Of a stretch of DNA of 64,000 nucleotides, positions 17,847 through 25,622 are shown in pieces. Source of the stretch: Streptomyces sp. 549 (GTDB taxonomy: Bacteria > Actinomycetota > Actinomycetes > Streptomycetales > Streptomycetaceae). The first letter of the stretch is position 1, and every line of letters begins with the position of its first letter. The position numbers were made by a program, and so were the translations under genes. A model generated the notes under the pieces. The model was given only the letters and a program-made list of their open reading frames with translations, was not told the DNA's origin and did not search any database. Location of the stretch: the NCBI RefSeq assembly GCF_030124175.1, contig NZ_JASKMT010000003.1:62001-126000 (forward strand), written 5' to 3'.

Positions 17847-19025
17847 GTGGAACCCGTGAGGTTCTCCCGCCGCGCGGAGGACGCGGTACTGCTGGCGCCC
17901 GCGGCGCTGGAGCTGCTGACGATACTGAGCTTCGCCTCGGCGCTGGAGCTGGGCTGGCACGCCGCCACCGTGGCCGTCCTGCTGCTGCGCCGCCGCTGGC
18001 CGCTGCTGGTGCTGGTGGCGGTGCTGCCGGTGGCGTTCGGCGGCTACCTGCTGCTGGCACCGATGGTCGCGCTGTACCAGGTGGCCAGGGACGTGCCGGG
18101 GCCGCGGCTGGTGGCGGGCGGCGCGGTCGCGCTGTTCGCCGCCGGGCTGATGCCGTGGTGGCCCGCCGCGGGTGAGCCCTGGTCCTACGAGGACGGCCTG
18201 TTCGGTGTGCTGTCCGCCGCCATGCTGAGCGCCGGCCCGGTGGCCCTGGGCCGCCTGGTGCGGGTGCGCGCCGAGCTGTCCGCGCGGCTGGCCGAGCTGG
18301 CCCGCGCCCAGCGCCGCGAGCAGCGGCTGCTCGCCGAGCGGGCCGTCACGGAGGAGCGGGCCCGGCTGGCGCGCGAGATGCACGACGTGGTGTCCCACCA
18401 GGTCAGTCTGATCGCGGTGCAGGCCGGCGCCCTGCAGGTCACCACCGGCGAGCCGGAGAGCCGGGAGCGGGCCGGCACGATCCGGGAGCTGGGCGTCGCC
18501 ACCCTGGAGGAGCTGCGGCACCTGGTCGGGGTGCTGCGCACGGCCCGCGAGTGCCCCGGCCTGGCGGAGGTGCCTGCGCTGGTCGCGGCCAGCGGCCTGG
18601 ACGTGCGCCTGGACCGGTCGGCGGCCGGGCCCTGCTGGCCGGAGGCGGTGGAGCAGGCGGCGTACCGCACGGTGCAGGAGGCGCTGACCAACATCCGCAA
18701 GTACGCCGCCGACGCCTCCGTCGAGGTGTCGCTGGGCCGCCTCGGCGACGCGCTGACGGTGGTGGTGCGCAACGCCCCGCCGGGCTCCCCCGCCACCACC
18801 CCCGCCCCCGGGCCCGGCCTGCCCGTCGGGGGCGGCCACGGGCTGCGGGGCCTGCGGGAGCGCGCCGAGCTGCTGGGCGGTCGGTTCGAGGCCGGTCCGA
18901 CGCCGGAGGGCGGCTTCCTGGTCCGCGCGGTGCTGCCGCCGCCCGCCGGGGCGCACCGGGCGGAGCCGGACGACGACGCGGGGCCGGACGGCGACGCGGA
19001 CCCGGTGGCCGCTGTTCCCGGCTGA
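17847..19025 (+). CDS. Orphan sensor histidine kinase (NarL/HisKA_3 type)
   Basis: About 392 residues. The N-terminal half has four or more membrane helices (VLLAPAALELLTILSFA, LLVLVAVLPVAFGGYLLLA, and others to about residue 140). A short coiled stretch leads to the HisKA_3 phosphoacceptor box REMHDVVSHQVSLIAVQAGAL. The ATPase domain follows, with the N box EALTNIRKYA and the G-rich GHGLRGLRERAELLGG. The C terminus is an acidic, unstructured tail. No response regulator is adjacent: the next gene is deoC and the previous ones are membrane proteins. GTG 17847 follows GAGG at seven bases; GTG 17856 is possible. Its partner regulator must be encoded elsewhere. Confidence 0.9.
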   Translation: MEPVRFSRRAEDAVLLAPAALELLTILSFASALELGWHAATVAVLLLRRRWPLLVLVAVLPVAFGGYLLLAPMVALYQVARDVPGPRLVAGGAVALFAAGLMPWWPAAGEPWSYEDGLFGVLSAAMLSAGPVALGRLVRVRAELSARLAELARAQRREQRLLAERAVTEERARLAREMHDVVSHQVSLIAVQAGALQVTTGEPESRERAGTIRELGVATLEELRHLVGVLRTARECPGLAEVPALVAASGLDVRLDRSAAGPCWPEAVEQAAYRTVQEALTNIRKYAADASVEVSLGRLGDALTVVVRNAPPGSPATTPAPGPGLPVGGGHGLRGLRERAELLGGRFEAGPTPEGGFLVRAVLPPPAGAHRAEPDDDAGPDGDADPVAAVPG

Positions 19026-19094
19026 GCCGGTCCGGCCCGCGCCGGACCGGTCCCGCGCCGTGCAAACGATTCGACCTCGGGGGATGACAGGTCG

Positions 19095-19106
19095 CTACGC
19101 GCGTAG
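19095..19106. promoter_or_regulatory. CTACGCGCGTAG operator, deoC promoter
   Basis: Perfect palindrome directly before the -10-like TATGCT (19108-19113). Transcription should begin at the GTG of deoC (19120), so the site fills the -35/-10 spacer. Confidence 0.75.
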
Positions 19107-19119
19107 ATATGCTCCTCTG

Positions 19120-20082
19120 GTGACCATGCCATCCACGCACACCGCAGTATCCGCACTGGCGGACGTGACCGCGTCCGACGCCGCGCTGCGCCGGTTCCTG
19201 CACGGCCTGCCCGGTGTCGACGGCGTCGGCCTGGAGGCCCGCGCCGCACAGCTCGGCACCCGCTCGATCAAGACGACGGCCAAGGCGTACGCCATCGACC
19301 TGGCCATCTCCATGATCGACCTGACGACCCTGGAGGGCGCCGACACACCGGGCAAGGTCCGCTCGCTGTGCGCCAAGGGCGTCCGCCCCGACCCGACCGA
19401 CCCCGAGACCCCCTCGGTCGCGGCGATCTGCGTCTATCCGGACATGGCCGCCACCGCCAAGGAGGCGCTGGCCGGCTCGTCGGTGCGGGTGGCGTCCGTC
19501 GCGACGGCCTTCCCCGCCGGCAGGGCGGCGCTGCCGGTCAAGCTCGCCGACACCCGCGACGCGGTCGCGGCCGGCGCCGACGAGATCGACATGGTGATCG
19601 ACCGCGGCGCGTTCCTGGCCGGGCACTACCTGCGGGTGTTCGAGGAGATCAGGGCCGTCAGGGAGGTGTGCGGCACCGCCCGGCTGAAGGTCATCTTCGA
19701 GAACGGCGAGCTGTCCACCTACGACAACATCCGCCGCGCCTCCTGGCTGGCGATGCTGGCCGGGGCGGACTTCATCAAGACGTCCACCGGCAAGGTCGCC
19801 GTCAACGCGACCCCGGCGAACACGCTCCTGATGATGGAGGCCGTACGCGACTTCCGGTCGGCTACGGGTGTGCAGATCGGCGTGAAGCCGGCCGGCGGCA
19901 TCCGCACCACCAAGGACGCGGTGAAGTACCTGGTGATGGTGAACGAGACCCTCGGCGACGACTGGCTGAGCAACGAGTGGTTCCGCTTCGGCGCGTCCAG
20001 CCTGCTCAACGACCTGCTGATGCAGCGCCAGAAGCTGCGCACCGGGCGCTACTCCGGTCCCGACTACGTGACGGTGGACTGA
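19120..20082 (+). CDS. deoC: Deoxyribose-phosphate aldolase
   Basis: Cleaves 2-deoxyribose-5-phosphate to acetaldehyde and glyceraldehyde-3-phosphate, the last step of deoxynucleoside breakdown. 320 residues, the longer DeoC form. Motifs: IDLTTLEG, VAAICVYP, VATAFPAG, ADEIDMVIDRGAFL, LKVIFENGEL, then FIKTSTGK with the Schiff-base lysine, and IGVKPAGGIRTT with the proton-relay lysine. Starts at GTG 19120, about seven bases after TATGCT, with the CTACGCGCGTAG palindrome immediately upstream; ATG 19126 is a less likely start. Two aldehyde dehydrogenase genes follow in the same operon and can consume the acetaldehyde. Confidence 0.96.
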   Translation: MTMPSTHTAVSALADVTASDAALRRFLHGLPGVDGVGLEARAAQLGTRSIKTTAKAYAIDLAISMIDLTTLEGADTPGKVRSLCAKGVRPDPTDPETPSVAAICVYPDMAATAKEALAGSSVRVASVATAFPAGRAALPVKLADTRDAVAAGADEIDMVIDRGAFLAGHYLRVFEEIRAVREVCGTARLKVIFENGELSTYDNIRRASWLAMLAGADFIKTSTGKVAVNATPANTLLMMEAVRDFRSATGVQIGVKPAGGIRTTKDAVKYLVMVNETLGDDWLSNEWFRFGASSLLNDLLMQRQKLRTGRYSGPDYVTVD

Positions 20083-20092
20083 GGCACACACG

Positions 20093-21523
20093 ATGACTTT
20101 TGACTACGCTCCCGCCCCCGAGTCCCGCGCGGTGGTCGACATCGCGCCGTCCTACGGGCTGTTCGTCGACGGCGAGTTCCGCGAGGCCGCCGGCGGCAAG
20201 GTGTTCAAGACCGTCTCCCCGGCCACCGAGGAGGTGCTCTCCGAGGTCGCCCAGGCAGGCGAGGAGGACGTCGAGGCGGCGGTGAAGGCCGCCCGCAAGG
20301 CGTTCGAGAAGTGGTCGGCGCTGCCCGGCGCCGAGCGCGGCAAGTACCTGTACCGCATCGCCCGCATCATCCAGGAGCGCTCCCGCGAGCTGGCCGTGCT
20401 GGAGTCGCTGGACAACGGCAAGCCGATCCGCGAGACCCGCGACGCCGACCTGCCGCTGGTCGCCGCGCACTTCTTCTACTACGCCGGCTGGGCCGACAAG
20501 CTCGACCACGCCGGTTTCGGCCCGGCGCCGCGCCCGCTGGGTGTGGCCGGACAGGTCATCCCGTGGAACTTCCCGCTGCTGATGCTGGCCTGGAAGATCG
20601 CCCCGGCGCTGGCCACCGGCAACACGGTGGTGCTCAAGCCCGCCGAGACGACGCCGCTCTCGGCGCTGTTCTTCGCCGACATCTGCCGCCAGGCCGGGCT
20701 GCCGCGCGGTGTGGTCAACATCCTGCCCGGCTTCGGGGACACCGGCGCCGCGCTGGTCGCGCACGAGGGCGTCGCCAAGGTCGCCTTCACCGGTTCGACG
20801 GCGGTGGGCAAGGAGATCGCCCGCACTCTCGCCGGGTCGAACAAGAAGCTCACCCTGGAGCTGGGCGGCAAGGGCGCCAACATCGTCTTCGACGACGCGC
20901 CGCTCGACCAGGCGGTCGAGGGCATCGTCAACGGCATCTTCTTCAACCAGGGCCAGGTCTGCTGCGCGGGCTCCCGGCTGCTGGTCCAGGAGTCGGTGCA
21001 GGACGAGCTGCTGGACTCCCTGAAGCGCCGCCTGGGCACGCTCCGGGTGGGCGACCCGCTGGACAAGAACACCGACATCGGCGCGATCAACTCCGCCGAG
21101 CAGCTGGCGCGCATCACCGCGCTCGCCGACGCGGGCGAGGCGGAGGGCGCCGAGCGCTGGTCGCCCCGGTGCGAACTGCCTTCCTCGGGCTACTGGTTCG
21201 CACCCACGCTGTTCACCGGCGTGTCCCAGTCGCACACCATCGCGCGCGACGAGATCTTCGGCCCGGTGCTGTCGGTGCTCACCTTCCGCACCCCGGAGGA
21301 GGCCGTCGCCAAGGCGAACAACTCCGCCTACGGGCTGTCGGCGGGTATCTGGACGGAGAAGGGCTCGCGCATCCTGGCGGTCGCGGGCAAGCTCCGCGCC
21401 GGCGTGGTGTGGGCCAACACGTTCAACAAGTTCGACCCGACCTCGCCGTTCGGCGGCTACAAGGAGTCGGGCTTCGGCCGTGAGGGCGGCCGTCACGGTC
21501 TGGAGGCGTACCTCGATGTCTGA
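20093..21523 (+). CDS. NAD(P)-dependent aldehyde dehydrogenase
   Basis: 476 residues, complete. NAD-binding segment VIPWNFPLLMLAWKIAPALATGNTVVLKP, catalytic Glu in LELGGKGANIVFD and catalytic Cys in FFNQGQVCCAGSRLLVQE, with EIFGPVLSVLTF and FNKFDPTSPFGGYKESGFGREGG near the end. It begins ten bases after deoC, so the operon suggests oxidation of the acetaldehyde released by DeoC to acetate. It overlaps the next gene, a half aldehyde dehydrogenase, by 8 bases, which implies coupled translation and possibly a complex. Confidence 0.95.
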   Translation: MTFDYAPAPESRAVVDIAPSYGLFVDGEFREAAGGKVFKTVSPATEEVLSEVAQAGEEDVEAAVKAARKAFEKWSALPGAERGKYLYRIARIIQERSRELAVLESLDNGKPIRETRDADLPLVAAHFFYYAGWADKLDHAGFGPAPRPLGVAGQVIPWNFPLLMLAWKIAPALATGNTVVLKPAETTPLSALFFADICRQAGLPRGVVNILPGFGDTGAALVAHEGVAKVAFTGSTAVGKEIARTLAGSNKKLTLELGGKGANIVFDDAPLDQAVEGIVNGIFFNQGQVCCAGSRLLVQESVQDELLDSLKRRLGTLRVGDPLDKNTDIGAINSAEQLARITALADAGEAEGAERWSPRCELPSSGYWFAPTLFTGVSQSHTIARDEIFGPVLSVLTFRTPEEAVAKANNSAYGLSAGIWTEKGSRILAVAGKLRAGVVWANTFNKFDPTSPFGGYKESGFGREGGRHGLEAYLDV

Positions 21524-22427
21524 GATGTCTGAGCGGAACGGCCGGTCGGAGCGCCTCAGCGTGCTGAAGACCTACAAACTCTTCATCGGGGGCAAGTTCC
21601 CCCGGTCCGAGAGCGGGCGGGTGTACGAGGTGACCGACTCCAAGGGCGGCTGGCTGGCCAACGCACCGCTGGCGTCCCGCAAGGACGCCCGCGACGCGGT
21701 GGTGGCGGCCCGCAAGGCGTTCGGCGGCTGGTCGGGCGCGACGGCCTACAACCGCGGCCAGGTGCTCTACCGGGTCGCCGAGATGCTGGAGGGCCGCCGC
21801 GACCAGTTCACCGCGGAGGTCGCCGCCGCTTCGGGCCTGTCGAAGTCCAAGGCGGCTGCCCAGGTGGACGCCGCCGTGGACCGCTGGGTCTGGTACGCCG
21901 GCTGGACCGACAAGATCGCTCAGGTCGCTGGCGGCGCCAACCCCGTCGCGGGCCCCTTCTTCAACCTGTCCACGCCGGAGCCCACGGGTGTGGTGGCGGT
22001 GCTCGCTCCGCAGGACTCGGCGTTCCTCGGCCTGGTGTCGGTGATCGCCCCGGTGATCGCCACCGGCAACACCGTGGTGGTGGTGCCCTCCGAGAAGGCA
22101 CCGCTGCCGGCGCTGTCGCTGGCCGAGGTGCTGGCGACCTCCGACGTGCCGGGCGGCGTCGTCAACGTGCTCTCCGGCCGGGCGGCCGAACTGGGCGCCC
22201 CGCTGGCCGCGCACAGCGACGTCAACGCGCTCGACCTCACCGGCGCTGACGGCGAGCTGGCCCGCGAGCTGGAGGTCTCAGCCGCCGACACGCTCAAGCG
22301 GGTGCTCCGCCCGCGGGCGCAGGACTGGTCCGCCGACCAGGGAACTGGCCGCCTGCTGGCCTTCCTGGAGACGAAGACGGTCTGGCACCCCACGGGCAGC
22401 CTGGGCGCAGCCGGTTCGTCCTACTGA
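21516..22427 (+). CDS. Half aldehyde dehydrogenase, no catalytic domain
   Basis: 303 residues, about 60 percent of a normal aldehyde dehydrogenase. The N-terminal and cofactor-binding portions are recognisable (KLFIGGKFPRSESGRVYEV, a counterpart of the NAD segment in TGVVAVLAPQDSAFLGLVSV, and ATGNTVVVVPSEKAPLPALSL). The ELGGK motif and the GQVC catalytic cysteine region are absent, and the frame ends cleanly in a 40-residue unique tail, so this is a stable short protein rather than a frameshift. ATG 21516 follows GGAGG. Its overlap with the complete enzyme suggests a non-catalytic partner subunit, much like the second, inactive domain of fused ALDH16 proteins; that comparison is my inference. 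Confidence 0.85.
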   Translation: MSEMSERNGRSERLSVLKTYKLFIGGKFPRSESGRVYEVTDSKGGWLANAPLASRKDARDAVVAARKAFGGWSGATAYNRGQVLYRVAEMLEGRRDQFTAEVAAASGLSKSKAAAQVDAAVDRWVWYAGWTDKIAQVAGGANPVAGPFFNLSTPEPTGVVAVLAPQDSAFLGLVSVIAPVIATGNTVVVVPSEKAPLPALSLAEVLATSDVPGGVVNVLSGRAAELGAPLAAHSDVNALDLTGADGELARELEVSAADTLKRVLRPRAQDWSADQGTGRLLAFLETKTVWHPTGSLGAAGSSY

Positions 22428-22456
22428 CGGCCCGCTGACGGCCCGCTGACGGCCGC
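22424..22456 (+). repeat. 11-bp tandem repeat at the gene end
   Basis: Three copies of CTGACGGCCCG (the last with one change). The first contains the stop codon of the half aldehyde dehydrogenase. Confidence 0.6.
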
Positions 22457-22491
22457 CGGGCTGTACCCGAAAGGGCCGCCCGCCCCCGTTC

Positions 22492-22527
22492 GAACCCCGC
22501 TCCCCCGCCGTCCGGGGAGCGGGGTTC
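22492..22527 (+). terminator. Terminator of the deoC-aldehyde dehydrogenase operon
   Basis: Perfect 14-bp stem (GAACCCCGCTCCCC and complement) with an 8-base loop, 65 bases after the last stop codon. Confidence 0.85.
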
Positions 22528-22583
22528 CGCCGTTTCCCGGCCACGCGGTGCCGCTGTCAGTGGCGGGAGGTTGAATCGGCCCC

Positions 22584-23180
22584 ATGGACGACGACCCGGA
22601 CGAGGGCCGCGTGGTGCGCGGCGAGGACTGGTACGGACGACACCTCGCGGGCACCCGCCACCTGCGGTGGACCTTCTACGACACGGACTGGACGGAGGTC
22701 GCCGACGAGGGCGCGGTCTTCGAGGAGTGCACGTTCTCCGGGGTCCGCTTCAACGCCTCCCGCCACACGGGCGCGGCGTTCACCAACTGCGTGTTCAGCA
22801 ACTGCACGTTCTTCGACACCCGCTTCGACAACTGCAAGCTGGTCGGCAGCCAGTTCAGGAGCTGCACCTTCCACCTGTTCGCGGTGGACGGCGGCGACTG
22901 GTCGTTCACCACCCTGCCCGGCGCCGAGCTGCGACGGGCCGAGTTCGACGGCGTCCGCATGCGGGAGTCCGACCTGAGTGGCGCCCGCCTGGAGGAGGCG
23001 GTGCTGCGCCACTGCGATCTGTCCGCATGCGCCCTGGAGGGCGCCGACCTCTCCGGCGCCGACCTGCGCGGCAGTGACCTCTCGACCCTCGACCCGCTGA
23101 CCGTGCGGCTGCGCGGCGCGCGGATCGGCCTGGAGCAGGCGGCGGTGCTCGCCACCGCCCTGGGCCTGCGCGTGGAATGA
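22584..23180 (+). CDS. Pentapeptide-repeat protein
   Basis: 198 residues. From about residue 40 to 175 every fifth residue is Leu/Phe in A(D/N)LxX-like units: FEECTFSGVRFNAS, FTNCVFSNCTFFDTRFDNCKL, then LSGARLEEAVLRHCDLSACALEGADLSGADL. Such proteins fold as a right-handed square beta-helix; some mimic DNA and protect gyrase (Qnr, MfpA), most have no known role. The first half is rich in Asn/Cys/Phe, the second in Ala/Asp/Leu. A membrane segment or signal peptide is not seen. ATG 22584 is used; GGGAGG lies 15 bases upstream, rather far, so a leaderless start after TTGAAT is possible. Confidence 0.9.
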   Translation: MDDDPDEGRVVRGEDWYGRHLAGTRHLRWTFYDTDWTEVADEGAVFEECTFSGVRFNASRHTGAAFTNCVFSNCTFFDTRFDNCKLVGSQFRSCTFHLFAVDGGDWSFTTLPGAELRRAEFDGVRMRESDLSGARLEEAVLRHCDLSACALEGADLSGADLRGSDLSTLDPLTVRLRGARIGLEQAAVLATALGLRVE

Positions 23181-23245
23181 GGCACCCGCCGCCGCCCTGC
23201 GCCCGCCTCTGCGGCGACGGCCCCTCGACCGGGCCGCGCCGCCGG

Positions 23246-23599
23246 TCAGCCGGGGAGCAGCCCGGTCAGCTCGCCGGTCAACGGCAGGCTGCCCAGAGTG
23301 CCGCCCTGGGTGAGCGGTGCGGTGAGCTGCGTGGTGCCCAGCGGCTGGAAGTCCGCGATCTGGGTGCCGACGCCGTTGTCGAGCGGGTCCACTCCGGTGT
23401 TGGCCAGCGGGTCGAGCTGGAGCTGCTTGATCGGGGTGACGGCGTGCCCGACGGTGCCCAGCGGGTCGGAGGTGTTGACGATGTCGGCCTGCGCGGCCCC
23501 GCCCGAGACCAGGGCGACAGCGCCGGCGGCGGAGAGCGTGAGCCCGGCCTGGAGCAGGGTGCGGGCGCGGGGGCGGGCGTGACGAGCGTGCGAGGCCAT
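23246..23599 (-). CDS. Small secreted protein, unknown function
   Basis: 117 residues with a Sec signal peptide: basic start (ASHARHARPRARTLL), hydrophobic core AGLTLSAAGAVALVSGG and cleavage at about AAQA-D. The mature part has about 75 residues with no Cys, and ends in LPLTGELTGLLPG. That ending resembles the Leu-Pro-rich units of the larger secreted protein at 29567-30436, which suggests a common Streptomyces family of secreted, low-complexity proteins. No enzyme motif is seen. Confidence 0.75.
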   Translation of the reverse strand: MASHARHARPRARTLLQAGLTLSAAGAVALVSGGAAQADIVNTSDPLGTVGHAVTPIKQLQLDPLANTGVDPLDNGVGTQIADFQPLGTTQLTAPLTQGGTLGSLPLTGELTGLLPG

Positions 23600-23725
23600 G
23601 AGTACCTGTCCGTCGGTTACGTGGTGTACACGGGCGGCATCGAAGCGTAGTACCGCGCTGTCGGTCCGGTCACGTCCGTCACCGGGGGCTCACCCGGACG
23701 GGGGAATGCGGGACAATGGGTTCCC

Positions 23726-24331
23726 GTGACCGCCAACGCCCACGTGATTCTGCTGACCGGCCCCTCCGGCTCGGGAAAGTCCTCGCTCGCCGAACGGACC
23801 GGCCTGCCGGTGCTGCGTCTCGACGACTTCTACAAGGAGGCCGGCGATCCGACGCTGCCGCTGCTGCCGGGCGGCGCGACGGACTGGGACGCCCCCGCCT
23901 CGTGGGACGCGGACGCCGCCGTCGCGGCCGTGCACCGGCTGTGCACGACGGGCCGCACGCCGGTTCCGGTGTACGACATCTCGGCCAGTGCCCGCACCGG
24001 TGAGTCGGAGGTCGTGCTCGATTCGACCGGCCTCTTCGTGGCGGAGGGCATCTTCGCCGCCGACATCGTGGGCCGCTGCCGCGAACTGGGCCTGCTCGCC
24101 GACGCGCTGTGCCTGCGCGGCCGGCCCTCCACGACGTTCCGGCGCCGCCTGCTGCGGGACGTGCGCGAAGGCCGCAAGTCACTGCCGGTGCTGGTGCGGC
24201 GCGGGTGGCGGCTGATGCGGGCCGAGCCCGGCATCGTCCGGCGGCACACCGACCTCGGCGCGTACGCCTGCCGCAAGGACGAGGCGCTGGCCCGCATCGC
24301 GACCGCGGCCCGCACCCCAAGCAGCGTCTGA
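23726..24331 (+). CDS. Uridine kinase-like P-loop NTPase
   Basis: 201 residues. Walker A GPSGSGKSSL at residues 11-20, then LRLDDFYKEAGDPTLP (typical of uridine kinase, with the Asp that contacts the nucleoside), VYDISASARTG and an FVAEGIF segment, then the lid RRRLLRDVREGR. This pattern is that of the Streptomyces uridine kinase-like group, which would phosphorylate uridine or cytidine for salvage. It lacks the CTACGCGCGTAG site found at the other nucleoside genes. GTG 23726 lies eight bases after GACAAT, so it is probably leaderless. Confidence 0.85.
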   Translation: MTANAHVILLTGPSGSGKSSLAERTGLPVLRLDDFYKEAGDPTLPLLPGGATDWDAPASWDADAAVAAVHRLCTTGRTPVPVYDISASARTGESEVVLDSTGLFVAEGIFAADIVGRCRELGLLADALCLRGRPSTTFRRRLLRDVREGRKSLPVLVRRGWRLMRAEPGIVRRHTDLGAYACRKDEALARIATAARTPSSV

Positions 24332-24362
24332 GCCGCACCCCGCGCGCACTGCACACAGCAGA

Positions 24363-24403
24363 GGACGGGCACTGGCAGACCCCCCGGCCGCCCGTGCCCG
24401 TCC
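24363..24403. terminator. Inverted repeat between convergent udk-like gene and sigQ
   Basis: Ten-bp stem GGACGGGCAC/GTGCCCGTCC around a 21-base G/C-rich loop, between two convergent genes. Confidence 0.5.
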
Positions 24404-24488
24404 CCCCTTGCTCCCCCGTACCCCGCTCCCCTCGGGACTCCCCGTTACCCCCGTGCCTCCCCCGTTTCCCCCCGGCTCCGGCAGTCGC

Positions 24489-25406
24489 TCACGCGACCAG
24501 TTCGCCGAAGCACTCCTTCTGGTCCCGCCCGAAGGCCAGGACCTCGTCGTCGCGCAGCCGCCGCAGCGACCGCCAGATGCTGCTCTTGACCGTGCCGACG
24601 CTGATGTCGAGTATCTCGGCGATCTCCGGGTCGGTACGGCCCTCGTAGTACCGCAGGACCAGCATGGTGCGCTGCGGCTCGGGCAGCCGGGCGAGCGCCT
24701 GCCACAGCACGGCCCGCAGCTCGGTGCCGCGCATCGCGTCCTGGTCGTCGCCGCTGGGCGACTCCGGCAGTTCCTCGGTCGGGTACTCGTTGAGCTTGCG
24801 CCGGCGCCACGCGCTGATGTGCAGGTTCGTCATCGTGCGGCGCAGGTAGCCGCCGACCGCCGCCTTGTCGCTGATCCGGTCCCACGCCCGGTAGGTGGAG
24901 AACAGCGCGCTCTGCAGCAGGTCCTCCGCCTCGAAGCGGTCGCCGGTCAGGTGGTAGGCGGTGGCGTAGAGGGAAGCGCGGCGCTCCCGCACGTAGGCGG
25001 TGAACTCCGCCTCCGAAGCGGAGGCGGTGAGGCCAACCTCCGAAGCGGAGGCGGTGAGGCCAACCTCCGAAGCGGAGGCGGTGAGGCCAACCTCCGAAGC
25101 GGAGGCGGTGAGGCCAACCTCCGAAGCGGAGGCGGTGAGGCCAACCTCCGAGATGCTGTCGCCGCGCTCCCCCGCCGCAGGCCCGGTGTCGCTGTCGCCG
25201 CGGCGGTCCCCCCGGGCCGCCACGGCACCCCCCTCGGGCACCCCGGCGATGTAGGCCGGGAACGCCGGGCGCTGCCGCCCGGTGCCGCGAGCGCACCCCC
25301 GCCCGCTCACGGCACCGGACTTCTCCGTGCTCCGGACGGGAACCGAGGGGGTGTGCAGACGCGTGTGAAGTACTGCGCTGGTGTGGGTCTTGTGCAGTGT
25401 GGTCAT
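24489..25406 (-). CDS. sigQ: RNA polymerase sigma factor SigQ (SigE-like ECF family) with repeat-expanded N terminus
   Basis: 305 residues. The sigma factor proper occupies about residues 133-305: region 2 (EFTAYVRERRASLYATAYHLTGDRFEAEDLLQ... split over AFSTYRAWDRI) and region 4 (ALARLPEPQRTMLVLRYYEG, then DPEIAEILDISVGTVKSSIWRSLRRL). The preceding 130 residues are low in complexity and carry five perfect copies of SEVGLTASA (residues 88-132) encoded by a 27-bp DNA repeat. ATG 25406 is preceded by AGGGAGG. It is divergent from afsQ1; in S. coelicolor the AfsQ1/Q2 system activates sigQ and they act in opposition on antibiotic production. A consensus AfsQ1 site lies in the shared promoter region. 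Confidence 0.92.
   Translation of the reverse strand: MTTLHKTHTSAVLHTRLHTPSVPVRSTEKSGAVSGRGCARGTGRQRPAFPAYIAGVPEGGAVAARGDRRGDSDTGPAAGERGDSISEVGLTASASEVGLTASASEVGLTASASEVGLTASASEVGLTASASEAEFTAYVRERRASLYATAYHLTGDRFEAEDLLQSALFSTYRAWDRISDKAAVGGYLRRTMTNLHISAWRRRKLNEYPTEELPESPSGDDQDAMRGTELRAVLWQALARLPEPQRTMLVLRYYEGRTDPEIAEILDISVGTVKSSIWRSLRRLRDDEVLAFGRDQKECFGELVA
25011..25145. repeat. Five perfect 27-bp tandem repeats inside sigQ
   Basis: Each unit contains the small inverted repeat CCTCCG-AAG-CGGAGG. The five copies are identical, the array is in frame (9 codons per unit), and a sixth partial unit follows at 25146. Identity at every third position indicates recent expansion or gene-conversion-like upkeep. 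Confidence 0.95.
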
Positions 25407-25492
25407 CTCGCGCCTCCCTCGGAAAGCCAGCCCGTCGCTTGCCTTGTGACGAACAGCCTGCCGGGCCAGTTTCATGACGGGGTCCCCCGATT

Positions 25493-25508
25493 GTCACAGC
25501 GGTGTCAC
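25493..25508. promoter_or_regulatory. AfsQ1 box (GTCAC-N6-GTCAC)
   Basis: Exact match to the published AfsQ1 consensus GTnAC-n6-GTnAC, between sigQ and afsQ1 (85 bases before the sigQ ATG on one side and 115 before the afsQ1 GTG on the other). A further GTGAC occurs at 25446. Expected to mediate autoregulation and sigQ activation. Confidence 0.8.
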
Positions 25509-25622
25509 AGCGGTCGGCGGCCGACGGCTGCGGCGGGCTGCGGACGGTGAAACCGGGTCCTCACCGAACCGTGCCCGGCCCACGGTCGTCCTGGGGGCCC
25601 CTGATGGGCCAGAATGGCGCGC

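Noticed and set aside
25011..25145. CRISPR array
   Set aside because: Repeats are contiguous with no spacers, lie in a coding frame, and no cas genes are present.
25000..25254. Plus-strand open frame across the 27-bp repeats (SEAEAVRPT units)
   Set aside because: The repeat length is divisible by three, so every frame stays open; the minus-strand frame carries the sigma factor and its ribosome site.
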